Shown here: one piece after another, positions 24,290 to 33,177 of the stretch
How the letters are laid out: every line of letters starts with the position of its first letter
How positions within the stretch are numbered: position 1 is the first letter of the stretch
Assembly: GCA_021811145.1 (NCBI GenBank)
Contig: JAJZPN010000015.1
Span: 1-35,370, forward strand
Direction: 5' to 3'
DNA length: 35,370 bases
DNA from: Pseudomonadota bacterium
GTDB taxonomy: Bacteria; Pseudomonadota; Gammaproteobacteria; Burkholderiales; Ferrovaceae
The notes under the pieces: model-generated
Told to the model about the DNA's origin: nothing
Databases searched by the model: none
The model's input: only the letters and a program-made list of their open reading frames with translations
Translations under genes and position numbers: made by a program

Positions 24290-25366
24290 ATGAAAGAACA
24301 TCACATTGCTGTTATCCCTGGCGACGGCATTGGCCAAGAGGTCATGCCTGAAGGACTAAATGCCGTTTTAAAAGCGGCTAAACTTCATCAAATAAATATT
24401 AAATTTACACCTTTTGATTGGGCCTGCCAAGAGTACTATTCGAAACATGGCAAAATGATGCCTGATAATTGGAAAAGCCAATTAGATACTGTTGAAGCAA
24501 TTTATTTTGGTGCAGTAGGATGGCCTGCTGTTGTGCCTGACCATATTTCTTTATGGGGCTCATTAATCCAATTTCGTCGAGAGTTTGATCAGTATATTAA
24601 TTTACGTCCGGTCAGACTTATGCCTGGTATTACCCCACCTTTAGTAGGAAAAAAACCAGGTGATATCGATTTTTGGGTAGTCAGAGAAAATACTGAAGGA
24701 GAGTATTCTTCTATTGGTGGAATCATGTTTCCTAACACTGATAGAGAGGTTGTTGTTCAAGAGTCTGTATTCTCAAGGCATGGTGTAGATAGAGTATTAA
24801 AATTTGCCTTTGAACTAGCACAACAAACACCAAAAAAACATCTAACTTCAGCAACCAAGTCTAATGGCATTTCTATTAGCATGCCTTACTGGGACCAACG
24901 TGTAGAAGAAATGGCTAAAAATTATCCTGATGTTAAATGGGATAAATATCATATAGATATCCTGACAGCACGCTTTGTCCTAAGTCCTGAGCGTTTTAAT
25001 GTGGTCGTGGCATCAAATCTCTTCGGCGATATTTTGTCTGATTTAGGACCAGCATGTACAGGTACGATTGGTATAGCTCCTTCGGCAAGCCTCAATCCTG
25101 AGCGACTGTTTCCCTCTTTATTTGAACCTGTTCACGGATCGGCTCCAGACATATTTGGGCAAGGTATTGCAAATCCTGTGGCTATGATTTGGTCAGGGGC
25201 ACTGATGCTGGACTTTTTAGGCTCAGAGCCACGTTATAAAAATGCACATGACGCAATTATGCGTGCAATCGAAAAGGTACTATTAAGTGGGCCCAAGACG
25301 CCAGATTTAGGTGGCAGTGCAACTACGCATCAAATGGGACAAGCTATTATTGATGCAATAGAGTAA
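24290..25366 (+). CDS. Tartrate/D-malate dehydrogenase-like (isocitrate/isopropylmalate dehydrogenase family)
   Basis: A 358-residue decarboxylating dehydrogenase. It has the family N-terminus IAVIPGDGIGQEVM, then FDWACQEYYSKHGKMMP, GAVGWP, LWGSLIQFRREFDQYINLRPVR, the ENTEGEYSSIGG motif and the metal-binding SNLFGDILSDLG. The C-terminal FEPVHGSAPDI is shared with isopropylmalate dehydrogenase. The Asp-Trp-Ala-Cys segment and RREFDQYINLRPVR point to the tartrate dehydrogenase/D-malate dehydrogenase branch rather than LeuB; no leuC or leuD is nearby. I use ATG 24290; a TTG four codons upstream would add only LNC. No clear ribosome-binding site precedes it. It is 18 bases upstream of the beta-oxidation genes. 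Confidence 0.85.
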   Translation: MKEHHIAVIPGDGIGQEVMPEGLNAVLKAAKLHQINIKFTPFDWACQEYYSKHGKMMPDNWKSQLDTVEAIYFGAVGWPAVVPDHISLWGSLIQFRREFDQYINLRPVRLMPGITPPLVGKKPGDIDFWVVRENTEGEYSSIGGIMFPNTDREVVVQESVFSRHGVDRVLKFAFELAQQTPKKHLTSATKSNGISISMPYWDQRVEEMAKNYPDVKWDKYHIDILTARFVLSPERFNVVVASNLFGDILSDLGPACTGTIGIAPSASLNPERLFPSLFEPVHGSAPDIFGQGIANPVAMIWSGALMLDFLGSEPRYKNAHDAIMRAIEKVLLSGPKTPDLGGSATTHQMGQAIIDAIE

Positions 25367-25384
25367 AAAATGACCAGGGGAAAT

Positions 25385-27772
25385 ATGTCTAAAAATTTAA
25401 TAATTAAACGAGTTGCCGTACTGGGTGCAGGAGTGATGGGAGCGCAAATTGCTGCACAGTGTAGTAATCTCAACATTCCGGTATATCTATTTGATCTAGC
25501 AAATAGTAAATCCAATAATAAAAATGACATAACTACTAATGCAATTGAGCATTTAAAAAAAATTAAACCTACCCCCTTGGGAGACAGCACTGTCACACAG
25601 TACATTACTCCCATGAATTATGAAGATCATGTTCACCATCTTCAAGACTGTGATTTAGTCATTGAAGCGATTGGAGAAAAGTTAGAATGGAAACAGAGTT
25701 TATATACAACTATCGTTCCTCATTTAGCACAGCACGCTATTCTGGCATCAAACACATCTGGTTTATCATTAACGACGTTAGCTAATCAATTACCTATTGA
25801 AAGACGTGCTCGTTTTTGCGGTATTCATTTTTTTAATCCACCTCGCTATATGGATCTAGTTGAATTAATCGCAACAGAGATGACAGATAGCGCTTTACTC
25901 GACGAACTTGAAACATTTATTACTACTTACTTAGGTAAATCTGTGGTTCGTGCAAAAGACACACCTAACTTTATCGCTAATAGAGTCGGTGTAGCTAACA
26001 TGTTATTTACCTTAATTGAAGCAAAAAAATACCAACTTGCTATTGATATTGTAGATGATATTACTGGTAAGAAATTAGGGCGAGCGAGTTCAGCTACTTT
26101 CAGAACTGCTGATGTTGTTGGTCTTGATACGCTAATGCATGTTGTTAAAACCTTACAAGACTATCTACCGAACGATTCTTTTCATAGTCATTATGCTACT
26201 CCTGACTTAGTTGAAAAACTCATTAGTAAAGGAGCGTTGGGCGCAAAATCAGGTGAGGGTTTTTATAAGAAAGAAGGAAAAGCCATTCTCAAGCTTGACC
26301 CTAGTACGATGAACTATATTTCAAGTGGCGATAAGGCCAATGATAACGTACAACAGATTTTACAGCTCTCTTGGGCTGAGCGTTTACAGGCGGCTAAATA
26401 TAGTAACGATCCTCAAGCTCAGTTTATTTGGGCTATCTACCGTGATTTATTCCACTACTGCGCCATTCATTTAAAAGATATTGCTGATACTGCTAGAGAT
26501 ATTGATTTTGCTTTACGCTGGGGATTTGGTTGGAAGGAAGGCCCCTTTGAAATATGGCAACAAGCTGGTTGGCAAACTATTGCACATTTAATAAAAGATG
26601 ATATTGATTCGGGTATTGCCCTATCTAACGAACCACTTCCTGATTGGGTATTTGATGGTAGAGAAGGCGTGCACAAAGATTATGAGTCATGGAGTGAAAA
26701 TCAACAACGCTATATCCCTTATAGCCAGTTAGCTGTTTATCAACGTCAATATTTACCAGAAAAAGTATTACCTAATAAGGATGACCCCATTCAATTGGGC
26801 ACCACTGTATTTGAAACCGATGAACTGAGGGCATGGACTATTGATCATGATATTCTCATCGCAACACTCAAAACCAAAATGCATACCTTTAATACGGGTG
26901 CGTTAGAGTCATTGGATAAAGCCATAACTGAGGCTGAACAGAATTTTTCTGGATTGGTTATTTGGTCTCCTGAAACCCCTTTCTCAGCAGGAGGCGATCT
27001 AAAAGGATTTCTTGACGTGTTTTCATCTCAAGGTTCTGAAGGATTAATGAGAGAAGAGAAAATCTTTCAAAAAACAATGCAACATCTTCGCTACAGCACA
27101 ATTCCAACTGTTGCTGCTGTAGCCGGGTATGCACTTGGCGGTGGTTGTGAAACATTCTTACATGTTGATAGACGTGTGGTTCATTTTGAGACTAATGTCG
27201 GGCTTGTTGAAGTTAAAGTAGGGCTACTACCAGGAGCAGGTGGTTTAACTACCTTAGCAAGACTTTGCGGTGAAAAAGCGCAACAATTAGGAAATCCAAG
27301 AGAATCCTTGCCACTATTACAACAGTTTTATAAGCAAGTTATGCTCTCACAAGTAACCAACAGCGCTCGAGAGGCATGGCAGATGGGATACTGTCAAAGC
27401 GGTGATGTCTTAGTGCCAAATAGCAAAGAATTGCTTTTTGTGGCTATCAATAATGCAAAAACATTGGCTACCAGCTGTTATCGCCCACCGATTAAATCCA
27501 CATTTCCTGCAATGGGCAAAGACGGTTTAGCCGTATTAAGACAGTTAATTATCCAATGGCAACAGGCAGGGATGATGAGTGAACATGATGCCATTATCGG
27601 GGAAGCAATTGCTCAAGTGATGTGCGGTGGAGAAGTGGATACAGGAACCACAATCAATGAAGACTGGTGTCTACAATTAGAAAGAGAACACTTTGTTAGT
27701 CTTATGGGTTATGAAAAAACCAGAGACCGTATCAAAGCCATACTTGAAACTGGAAAACCACTAAAAAACTAA
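25385..27772 (+). CDS. Bifunctional 3-hydroxyacyl-CoA dehydrogenase / enoyl-CoA hydratase (FadN-like order)
   Basis: A fusion enzyme of 795 residues from the preferred start. The N-terminal part is a 3-hydroxyacyl-CoA dehydrogenase with the NAD site VLGAGVMGAQIAAQC, the catalytic His in CGIHFFNPPRYMDLVELI and the C-terminal-domain NFIANRVGV. The last 250 residues form a crotonase domain with GYALGGGCE and VEVKVGLLPGAGGLTTL, carrying the two Glu used in hydration. Dehydrogenase-first order is opposite to FadB and FadJ and matches FadN-type proteins. It performs the middle two steps of beta-oxidation. ATG 25385 has AGGGG upstream; the earlier in-frame ATG at 25370 does not. The thiolase gene follows after one base. 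Confidence 0.9.
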   Translation: MSKNLIIKRVAVLGAGVMGAQIAAQCSNLNIPVYLFDLANSKSNNKNDITTNAIEHLKKIKPTPLGDSTVTQYITPMNYEDHVHHLQDCDLVIEAIGEKLEWKQSLYTTIVPHLAQHAILASNTSGLSLTTLANQLPIERRARFCGIHFFNPPRYMDLVELIATEMTDSALLDELETFITTYLGKSVVRAKDTPNFIANRVGVANMLFTLIEAKKYQLAIDIVDDITGKKLGRASSATFRTADVVGLDTLMHVVKTLQDYLPNDSFHSHYATPDLVEKLISKGALGAKSGEGFYKKEGKAILKLDPSTMNYISSGDKANDNVQQILQLSWAERLQAAKYSNDPQAQFIWAIYRDLFHYCAIHLKDIADTARDIDFALRWGFGWKEGPFEIWQQAGWQTIAHLIKDDIDSGIALSNEPLPDWVFDGREGVHKDYESWSENQQRYIPYSQLAVYQRQYLPEKVLPNKDDPIQLGTTVFETDELRAWTIDHDILIATLKTKMHTFNTGALESLDKAITEAEQNFSGLVIWSPETPFSAGGDLKGFLDVFSSQGSEGLMREEKIFQKTMQHLRYSTIPTVAAVAGYALGGGCETFLHVDRRVVHFETNVGLVEVKVGLLPGAGGLTTLARLCGEKAQQLGNPRESLPLLQQFYKQVMLSQVTNSAREAWQMGYCQSGDVLVPNSKELLFVAINNAKTLATSCYRPPIKSTFPAMGKDGLAVLRQLIIQWQQAGMMSEHDAIIGEAIAQVMCGGEVDTGTTINEDWCLQLEREHFVSLMGYEKTRDRIKAILETGKPLKN

Positions 27773-27773
27773 T

Positions 27774-28964
27774 ATGAAAAACGATGTATATATAGTCGCA
27801 GCCAAACGTTCCCCCGTAGGACGCGCTCCAAAAGGACAATTTAGTGCGATTCGCGCAGATGATATCATTTCACAAGTAACCAAGGGCTTGCTATCAAACT
27901 TACCGCATTTTGATTACTCAACCATCAATGACTTGATTCTGGGATGTGCTATGCCTGAGGGAGAGCAAGGGTTGAATCTTGCTCGAATTGTTTCATTAAT
28001 GAGCAATCTACCAACAACTGTTGCCGGTATGACACTCAATCGATTTTGCGCCTCGGGCTTAACTGCCATAGAATTGGCTTACCAAAAAATTGCGATTGGT
28101 AGTGCTCAACTTGTTTTGGCAGGCGGAGTTGAATCAATGAGTCGTGTCCCGATGGGGGGATTTCGTTCAACATTGAATCCGGATTTTTTACTTGATCCAA
28201 CAGGGAAAACCCTGGCCTTAGGTATGGGGCAGACTGCAGAAAACCTTGCAAAACAATGGCAAATCAGCCGAGAAGAACAAGATCAGTACGCACTCACATC
28301 ACATCACAGAGCGCTTAGCGCACAACAATTAGGCTATTTTAAAGAGGAAATCATTCCTATATCTGCTCACCAGAATAAATTAAATTTATCTAATTTAACT
28401 TTGAGCAATGATAGTGTGGTTATTACAAACGATGAATGCCCACGAACAGATTCAACTTATGAAAGTTTATCTCGTCTAAAACCTGTGTTTGATGTCAAAG
28501 GAACTGTTACTGCTGGAAATAGTAGCCCTCTATCTGACGGGGCAGCGATGTTATTACTTGCCAGTGAAACTGCTTTACATGACCACAACATGACACCGTT
28601 AGCACGAATTATTGGTTTTCATACTACAGGGGTTCCTCCACATATTATGGGTATTGGACCTGTAGAAGCAGTACCACCCTTATTACACCGTCATGGTATT
28701 AATCGTAATGAATTGGATTGGATTGAATTGAATGAAGCTTTTGCAGCTCAAGTGCTAGCCGTTCAAAAAACCTGCCAATTTGATCCAGATAAATTAAATC
28801 CACAAGGTAGTGCTATTGCATTAGGACATCCACTTGGCGCAACTGGAGCAATACGTGCAACAACTCTTATCCATGGATTAAAAAGAATTAAGGGGCGCTA
28901 CGGATTAGTAACGCTGTGTGTTGGAATGGGGCAGGGAATCGCTGCTTTATTTGAAAGAGTATAA
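27774..28964 (+). CDS. Acetyl-CoA acyltransferase (thiolase, FadA-like)
   Basis: A 396-residue thiolase with acylated Cys92 in NRFCASGLTAIE, the GGVESMSRVPMGG motif, NEAFAAQVLA, the catalytic His in GHPLGATGAIR and the C-terminal Cys in TLCVGMGQGIAALFE. It performs the final cleavage of beta-oxidation. The immediate pairing with the fused hydroxyacyl-CoA dehydrogenase/hydratase favours a degradative 3-ketoacyl-CoA thiolase over an acetoacetyl-CoA biosynthetic thiolase. It starts one base after the upstream stop without its own strong ribosome-binding site, so the two are probably coupled. No acyl-CoA dehydrogenase or ligase gene lies nearby. Confidence 0.93.
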   Translation: MKNDVYIVAAKRSPVGRAPKGQFSAIRADDIISQVTKGLLSNLPHFDYSTINDLILGCAMPEGEQGLNLARIVSLMSNLPTTVAGMTLNRFCASGLTAIELAYQKIAIGSAQLVLAGGVESMSRVPMGGFRSTLNPDFLLDPTGKTLALGMGQTAENLAKQWQISREEQDQYALTSHHRALSAQQLGYFKEEIIPISAHQNKLNLSNLTLSNDSVVITNDECPRTDSTYESLSRLKPVFDVKGTVTAGNSSPLSDGAAMLLLASETALHDHNMTPLARIIGFHTTGVPPHIMGIGPVEAVPPLLHRHGINRNELDWIELNEAFAAQVLAVQKTCQFDPDKLNPQGSAIALGHPLGATGAIRATTLIHGLKRIKGRYGLVTLCVGMGQGIAALFERV

Positions 28965-28996
28965 ATTTTAATTTATTTTTATAGAGATTAAATTGT

Positions 28997-29749
28997 ATGA
29001 AAATTCTTGTACCTGTGAAACGTGTATTAGATTACAACATTAAACCAAGGGCTAAATCTGATGGTTCGGGTGTTGAACTCAGCGGCTTGAAAATGGCTAT
29101 GAACCCATTTGATGAAATTGCTCTTGAAGAAGCAGTTCGCTTAAAAGAAAAAAATGTAGCGACAGAAGTCATTGCAGTAAGTTGTGGACAAGTGAGCTCT
29201 CAAGATATTCTCAGAACGGCACTCGCCTTAGGAGCTGATCGCGCTATTCTTATTGAAACTGACTATGATCTAGAACCCTTAGCTGTAGCTAAGTGTTTAG
29301 CCAAACTCATTGATAAAGAGCAACCAAATCTCGTGATTTGTGGCAAACAAGCTATTGACGATGATTCTAATCAAACAGGACAAATACTGGCAGCGTTACT
29401 AGGCTGGTCACAAGCCACCTTCGCATCAAAGATCGAAGTGACACAAGATCATCTGGATGTAACGAGAGAAATAGACGGAGGGTTAGAAACTGTTCATGTA
29501 TCACTTCCATCCGTAGTAACTACCGACTTAAGATTGAATGAACCGCGTTTTGCTACCTTACCAAATATTATGAAGGCTAAGAAAAAACCACTTGAGACTA
29601 TTAGTGCTCAGTCTCTTCAAATTGATATAGCACCGAGAATACGAGTTCTTAAAGTCAGAGAACCTGACCCACGTCCAGCGGGGATCAAAGTTGATAGTGT
29701 AGATACGCTGATTGAAAAATTAAAAACTGACGCAAAAGTAATAGGTTGA
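28997..29749 (+). CDS. etfB: Electron transfer flavoprotein beta subunit
   Basis: A 250-residue EtfB beginning [18 protein letters not shown], with [16 protein letters not shown] (about 37-52), the AMP-binding region [12 protein letters not shown], and [23 protein letters not shown] (about 114-136). The EtfB signature [16 protein letters not shown] lies near the C-terminus. With EtfA it passes electrons from acyl-CoA dehydrogenases to ETF:quinone oxidoreductase. Its position after the beta-oxidation genes fits this. It is 32 bases after the thiolase gene, and etfA starts eight bases after its stop. Confidence 0.96.
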   Translation: MKILVPVKRVLDYNIKPRAKSDGSGVELSGLKMAMNPFDEIALEEAVRLKEKNVATEVIAVSCGQVSSQDILRTALALGADRAILIETDYDLEPLAVAKCLAKLIDKEQPNLVICGKQAIDDDSNQTGQILAALLGWSQATFASKIEVTQDHLDVTREIDGGLETVHVSLPSVVTTDLRLNEPRFATLPNIMKAKKKPLETISAQSLQIDIAPRIRVLKVREPDPRPAGIKVDSVDTLIEKLKTDAKVIG

Positions 29750-29757
29750 GGAATAAC

Positions 29758-30693
29758 ATGGCAAATTTAATTATCGCAGAATTAGAAAAAAGCAGTCTTA
29801 AAAGTTCAGTTAGGCAACTCATTACAGCGGCTAATAAATTACAAGGTGATAATCATTTATTACTCATCGGTTACCAAATAGGTGACGCTCTGGCACAAGC
29901 CAAACAACTACCAGGCATAAAAAAAATTCTGGTAGTAGACAATCCAGCACTTGGGGATGAGTCTCCTGAAAAAACAACAGAAATTGTTTTATCAATTGCT
30001 ACTAATTATTCTCATATCCTAACGCCCGCAAGCGCCTTTGGAAAAAACTTTTTACCTCGAGTAGCTGCACGATTAGATATGACTCAAATCTCAGATGTAA
30101 TTGCTATTCAAGATGCCACGCATTTTAGTCGTCCCATCTATGCAGGAAGCCTCATTGCTGATATTGAAGTCACTGAGAGCATAATTCCTTTAACTATCCG
30201 TATCAGTGCTTTTGATGCTGTTATGGGTGATGAAGATAATCAAGCAGAAATTACTCACTTAGCTCTGCCAGACTTACCTCAACTCAGCCAACGTATAGCC
30301 TTACAATTACATGAATCATCACGCCCAAATCTTGATAGTGCAAAAATTGTAGTATCAGGTGGCAGAGGGCTTGGTAGTGAAGAGAATTTCCATCAACTGT
30401 TAGAACCCCTTGCGGATAAACTCAGTGCTGCATTAGGTGCCTCAAGAGCTGCTGTGGATCTAGGTTATGCTCCAAATGATTACCAAGTAGGGCAAACAGG
30501 AAAAATTATCGCGCCACAACTCTATATTGCTGTTGGCATTTCAGGCGCCATACAGCATTTAGCTGGTATGAAAAATTCAAAATGTATTGTTGCTATCAAT
30601 AAAGACCCCGATGCGGCCATCTTTTCTATAGCGGATTACAGTTTAGTAGGTGATTTAAATGAAGTGGTACCAGAATTAACCAGCAAACTTTAA
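29758..30693 (+). CDS. etfA: Electron transfer flavoprotein alpha subunit
   Basis: From ATG 29758 the product has 311 residues: [11 protein letters not shown] at the N-terminus, then the [21 protein letters not shown] segment. The C-terminal FAD-binding domain contains [54 protein letters not shown] and [25 protein letters not shown], all hallmark EtfA motifs. A TTG at 29746 in frame is possible, but TGAGGAATAAC upstream of the ATG is the better ribosome-binding site. It ends the beta-oxidation unit and is followed at once by a strong terminator. Confidence 0.96.
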   Translation: MANLIIAELEKSSLKSSVRQLITAANKLQGDNHLLLIGYQIGDALAQAKQLPGIKKILVVDNPALGDESPEKTTEIVLSIATNYSHILTPASAFGKNFLPRVAARLDMTQISDVIAIQDATHFSRPIYAGSLIADIEVTESIIPLTIRISAFDAVMGDEDNQAEITHLALPDLPQLSQRIALQLHESSRPNLDSAKIVVSGGRGLGSEENFHQLLEPLADKLSAALGASRAAVDLGYAPNDYQVGQTGKIIAPQLYIAVGISGAIQHLAGMKNSKCIVAINKDPDAAIFSIADYSLVGDLNEVVPELTSKL

Positions 30694-30697
30694 TATA

Positions 30698-30723
30698 AAA
30701 AACGCCCTAAAAAGGGCGTTTTT
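30698..30723. terminator. Strong bidirectional intrinsic terminator between etfA and panD
   Basis: AAAAACGCCCT (30698-30708) pairs with AGGGCGTTTTT (30713-30723) around an AAAA loop. It has a GC-rich core flanked by A and T runs, so it works for both etfA (plus) and panD (minus). It is the clearest terminator in the window. Confidence 0.93.
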
Positions 30724-30726
30724 AAT

Positions 30727-31107
30727 TTATACAGATTGAAGAGGGATTTTCGCCCCTTTACGTTTAATTGTATTTTTTTCGTCAACGTAAACCAATGCCG
30801 GTTCATGGTTGTCAATTTCTGCTTCGTCATATTGTGCATAAGTAGCGATAATAAGAATATCACCCACTTGTGCTTTCCTTGCAGCTGCGCCATTGACAGA
30901 AATCATTCCTGAACCACGCTGACCTCGAATAGCATAGGTCGTAAATCGATCACCATTGTTAACATTGTAAATATCAATTTGTTGATATTCTCGAATATCC
31001 GCTGCGTCTAATAAATCCTCATCGATAGCACAAGAACCTTCATAACCTAACTCAGAATGAGTGACAGTTACACGATGTAGTTTAGCTTTTAGCATAGTTC
31101 GCTGCAT
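30727..31107 (-). CDS. panD: Aspartate 1-decarboxylase proenzyme
   Basis: A 126-residue protein, the same length as E. coli PanD. The self-cleavage site Gly24-Ser25 lies in YEGSCAID; Ser25 becomes the pyruvoyl group. Other conserved parts are [30 protein letters not shown] and [22 protein letters not shown]. It makes beta-alanine for pantothenate, complementing PanB. The start at 31107 gives the MxRTML N-terminus of homologues and is preceded by a GGAG box. PanC is not in the window. It is a single gene bounded by the strong terminator and divergent from nadC. Confidence 0.97.
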   Translation of the reverse strand: MQRTMLKAKLHRVTVTHSELGYEGSCAIDEDLLDAADIREYQQIDIYNVNNGDRFTTYAIRGQRGSGMISVNGAAARKAQVGDILIIATYAQYDEAEIDNHEPALVYVDEKNTIKRKGAKIPLQSV

Positions 31108-31181
31108 GCGTTATCTCCAAGTAAATTTAATGCATAAGTAAATTATACTACCAAACCCATTTTGCGTCGCAACAAGTAGTT

Positions 31182-31209
31182 TTGAGGAGTAGAATAGTTT
31201 ATTTAATAT
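31182..31209 (+). promoter_or_regulatory. Candidate promoter of nadC-nadA
   Basis: TTGAGG (31182-31187) and TAATAT (31204-31209) with 16 bases between them lie 22 bases upstream of the nadC start. The fit is moderate (4 of 6 at each box). No Shine-Dalgarno is obvious before nadC, so expression may be low. Confidence 0.35.
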
Positions 31210-31230
31210 AAGACTGCTTCTAAAATAATC

Positions 31231-32082
31231 ATGAATGAGATTACTTTGACCGATATTGAACGAGAGGAATTGTCTCGGCACGTCGAATTGGCTTTAAATG
31301 AAGATATTGGAAACGGCGATATCACTGCGTCTTTAATTGATTCTGTTCAAGAGTCTAGAGCAGAAATTATCACGCGTGAGAAGGCTATTATTTGTGGTCA
31401 AGAGTGGGTTAACTCAGTATTTAACCGCATTGATCCAACTTGTACGATTAATTGGCTAGTAAAAGAAGGTGAGCAAGTCAATCCTAATCAATCTATTGTA
31501 ACTATTGAAGGTAGAGCTAGGGCCTTACTCACAGCTGAGAGAACGGCTTTAAATTACCTACAAACACTCTCAGCCGTGGCCACCAAAACCCATCATTATG
31601 TTGAGGCGATCAAAGGATATTCTTGCTCCATTGTAGACACCAGAAAAACCATACCAGGTTTACGTTTAGCTCAAAAATATGCGGTCAGGGTAGGGGGCGG
31701 AGTTAACCATCGTATTGGTTTATACGACGCTTTTTTAATTAAGGAAAACCATATATTAGCAGCGGGATCGATTACTGCGGCCTTTATAAAAGCCAAACAA
31801 CTAGCACAAGCTAGTCAGTGGATTGAAGTTGAAGTAGAAACCCTCAATGAACTTGAAGAGGCGCTAAAAGCAGGGGTAAAAATGATTCTCCTGGATAATA
31901 TGCCTATCGAAACAATTACCCAAGCAGTCGCATTAGCTCGCGGACAAGCAACTCTAGAGATTTCTGGGGGGGTCACAAATGAGAATGTGAGAACCTATGC
32001 TGCAACGGGTGTTCAAAGAATTTCTATTGGAACGTTAACAAAAGATATCAAAGCAATTGATTTTTCTATGAGATTCAAATAA
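31231..32082 (+). CDS. nadC: Nicotinate-nucleotide pyrophosphorylase (carboxylating)
   Basis: A 283-residue quinolinate phosphoribosyltransferase. It has LNEDIGNGDITASLI at the N-terminus, the ALLTAERTALNYLQTLSAVAT helix, the central VDTRKTIPGLRLAQKYAVRVGGGVNHRIGLYDAFLIKENH and the barrel-end motifs IEVEVETLNE, ILLDNM and LEISGGV. NadC turns quinolinate plus PRPP into NaMN, completing the route opened by NadB and NadA. nadA follows directly (TAA then ATG). The divergent panD start is 123 bases away. Confidence 0.97.
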   Translation: MNEITLTDIEREELSRHVELALNEDIGNGDITASLIDSVQESRAEIITREKAIICGQEWVNSVFNRIDPTCTINWLVKEGEQVNPNQSIVTIEGRARALLTAERTALNYLQTLSAVATKTHHYVEAIKGYSCSIVDTRKTIPGLRLAQKYAVRVGGGVNHRIGLYDAFLIKENHILAAGSITAAFIKAKQLAQASQWIEVEVETLNELEEALKAGVKMILLDNMPIETITQAVALARGQATLEISGGVTNENVRTYAATGVQRISIGTLTKDIKAIDFSMRFK

Positions 32083-33177
32083 ATGGACAAGCAAATAAAA
32101 GTTGAATATCACAACCCCATACGTATTAGCACAGAGGAAGCTTGGGCTAGAGTAGTGGAAGAGCCTAATCAAGAGCGCCGACAATGGCTTAAAGAGGCCA
32201 TTAAGAAAAAACTAAAGGAAGAAAATGCATTACTTGTCTCTCATTATTATGTCCATCCTGACTTACAGGATTTAGCGATTGAAACTGGTGGGATAGTAGC
32301 AGATTCCTTGGAGATGGCCCGTTTCGGAAAAAACAGCTCTGCCACAACATTAATTGTTGCTGGCGTGAAATTTATGGGCGAAACAGCCAAAATTCTTTCT
32401 CCCGATAAAACCATCCTTATGCCCGATCTTGAAGCAAATTGCTCATTGGATTTAGGTTGTTCATTAGATGATTTTATCCAAACCACAGCTCATTACCCTG
32501 ATCATGTAAAGGTTGTTTACGCCAATACTAGCGCTGCAGTTAAAGCACATTCTGATTGGGTAGTGACGTCAAGTTGTGCTGTTGATATTGTCAAACATCT
32601 ACGTGATCTGGGCAAATCAATATTCTGGGCACCAGACAAACATTTAGGTAATTATATTAAAGAACAAACTGGGGCTGACATGGTTCTTTGGCAAGGCTCC
32701 TGTATTGTCCATGACGAGTTTAAAGCCTTTGAGTTGGAGCAACTTAAAAAAGAACTTCCTCGCGCCAAAATTTTAGTTCATCCTGAATCACCTGCTGCTG
32801 TTATTGCACTTGCTGATGTTGTGGGCTCTACGTCTGCTATTTTAAAAGCTGCAAGAGACCTCCCAGCCAAAGAATTTATTGTGGCTACTGATAGCGGTAT
32901 GATGCATCAACTACGCCGACAAAATCCTGACAAAATTTTTATTGAAGCACCTACATCTGGATCAAGTGCCACCTGTAAAAGCTGTGCTCATTGTCCGTGG
33001 ATGGCTATGAACGGCTTGGATAATCTGTATCACTGTTTGATGGAACGCAGTGGAGAGATACAAGTAGATAAAGCATACCTACATAAAGCACAAATTCCTA
33101 TTGAACGCATGCTGAACTTTACTGCTCGTCAAACTACTCCAAAACCAGGAATCATTCCTGGCATTGGAGCCGCGTGA
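32083..33177 (+). CDS. nadA: Quinolinate synthase A
   Basis: A 364-residue [4Fe-4S] enzyme condensing iminoaspartate with DHAP to quinolinate. The three cluster cysteines align with those of E. coli NadA (C113, C200, C297) with a constant offset of seven: Cys120 in [10 protein letters not shown], Cys207 in QGSCIVH and Cys304 in the CKSCAHC motif (C298, C301, C304). [15 protein letters not shown] and [11 protein letters not shown] form the substrate pocket. It is coupled to nadC with no gap. Its stop is directly followed by the nadB stop on the other strand. The last codons hold a strong hairpin. Confidence 0.97.
   Translation: MDKQIKVEYHNPIRISTEEAWARVVEEPNQERRQWLKEAIKKKLKEENALLVSHYYVHPDLQDLAIETGGIVADSLEMARFGKNSSATTLIVAGVKFMGETAKILSPDKTILMPDLEANCSLDLGCSLDDFIQTTAHYPDHVKVVYANTSAAVKAHSDWVVTSSCAVDIVKHLRDLGKSIFWAPDKHLGNYIKEQTGADMVLWQGSCIVHDEFKAFELEQLKKELPRAKILVHPESPAAVIALADVVGSTSAILKAARDLPAKEFIVATDSGMMHQLRRQNPDKIFIEAPTSGSSATCKSCAHCPWMAMNGLDNLYHCLMERSGEIQVDKAYLHKAQIPIERMLNFTARQTTPKPGIIPGIGAA
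33137..33169. repeat. Strong two-part hairpin within the 3' end of nadA
   Basis: CTCCAA (33137-33142) pairs with TTGGAG (33164-33169) and CCAGGA (33145-33150) with TCCTGG (33156-33161). The arms are separated by a symmetric 2x2 internal loop and a 5-base apical loop. It covers the codons for [10 protein letters not shown], six bases before the stop codon. With nadB abutting, there is no other room for a terminator. No U-tract follows on the plus strand. Confidence 0.65.
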
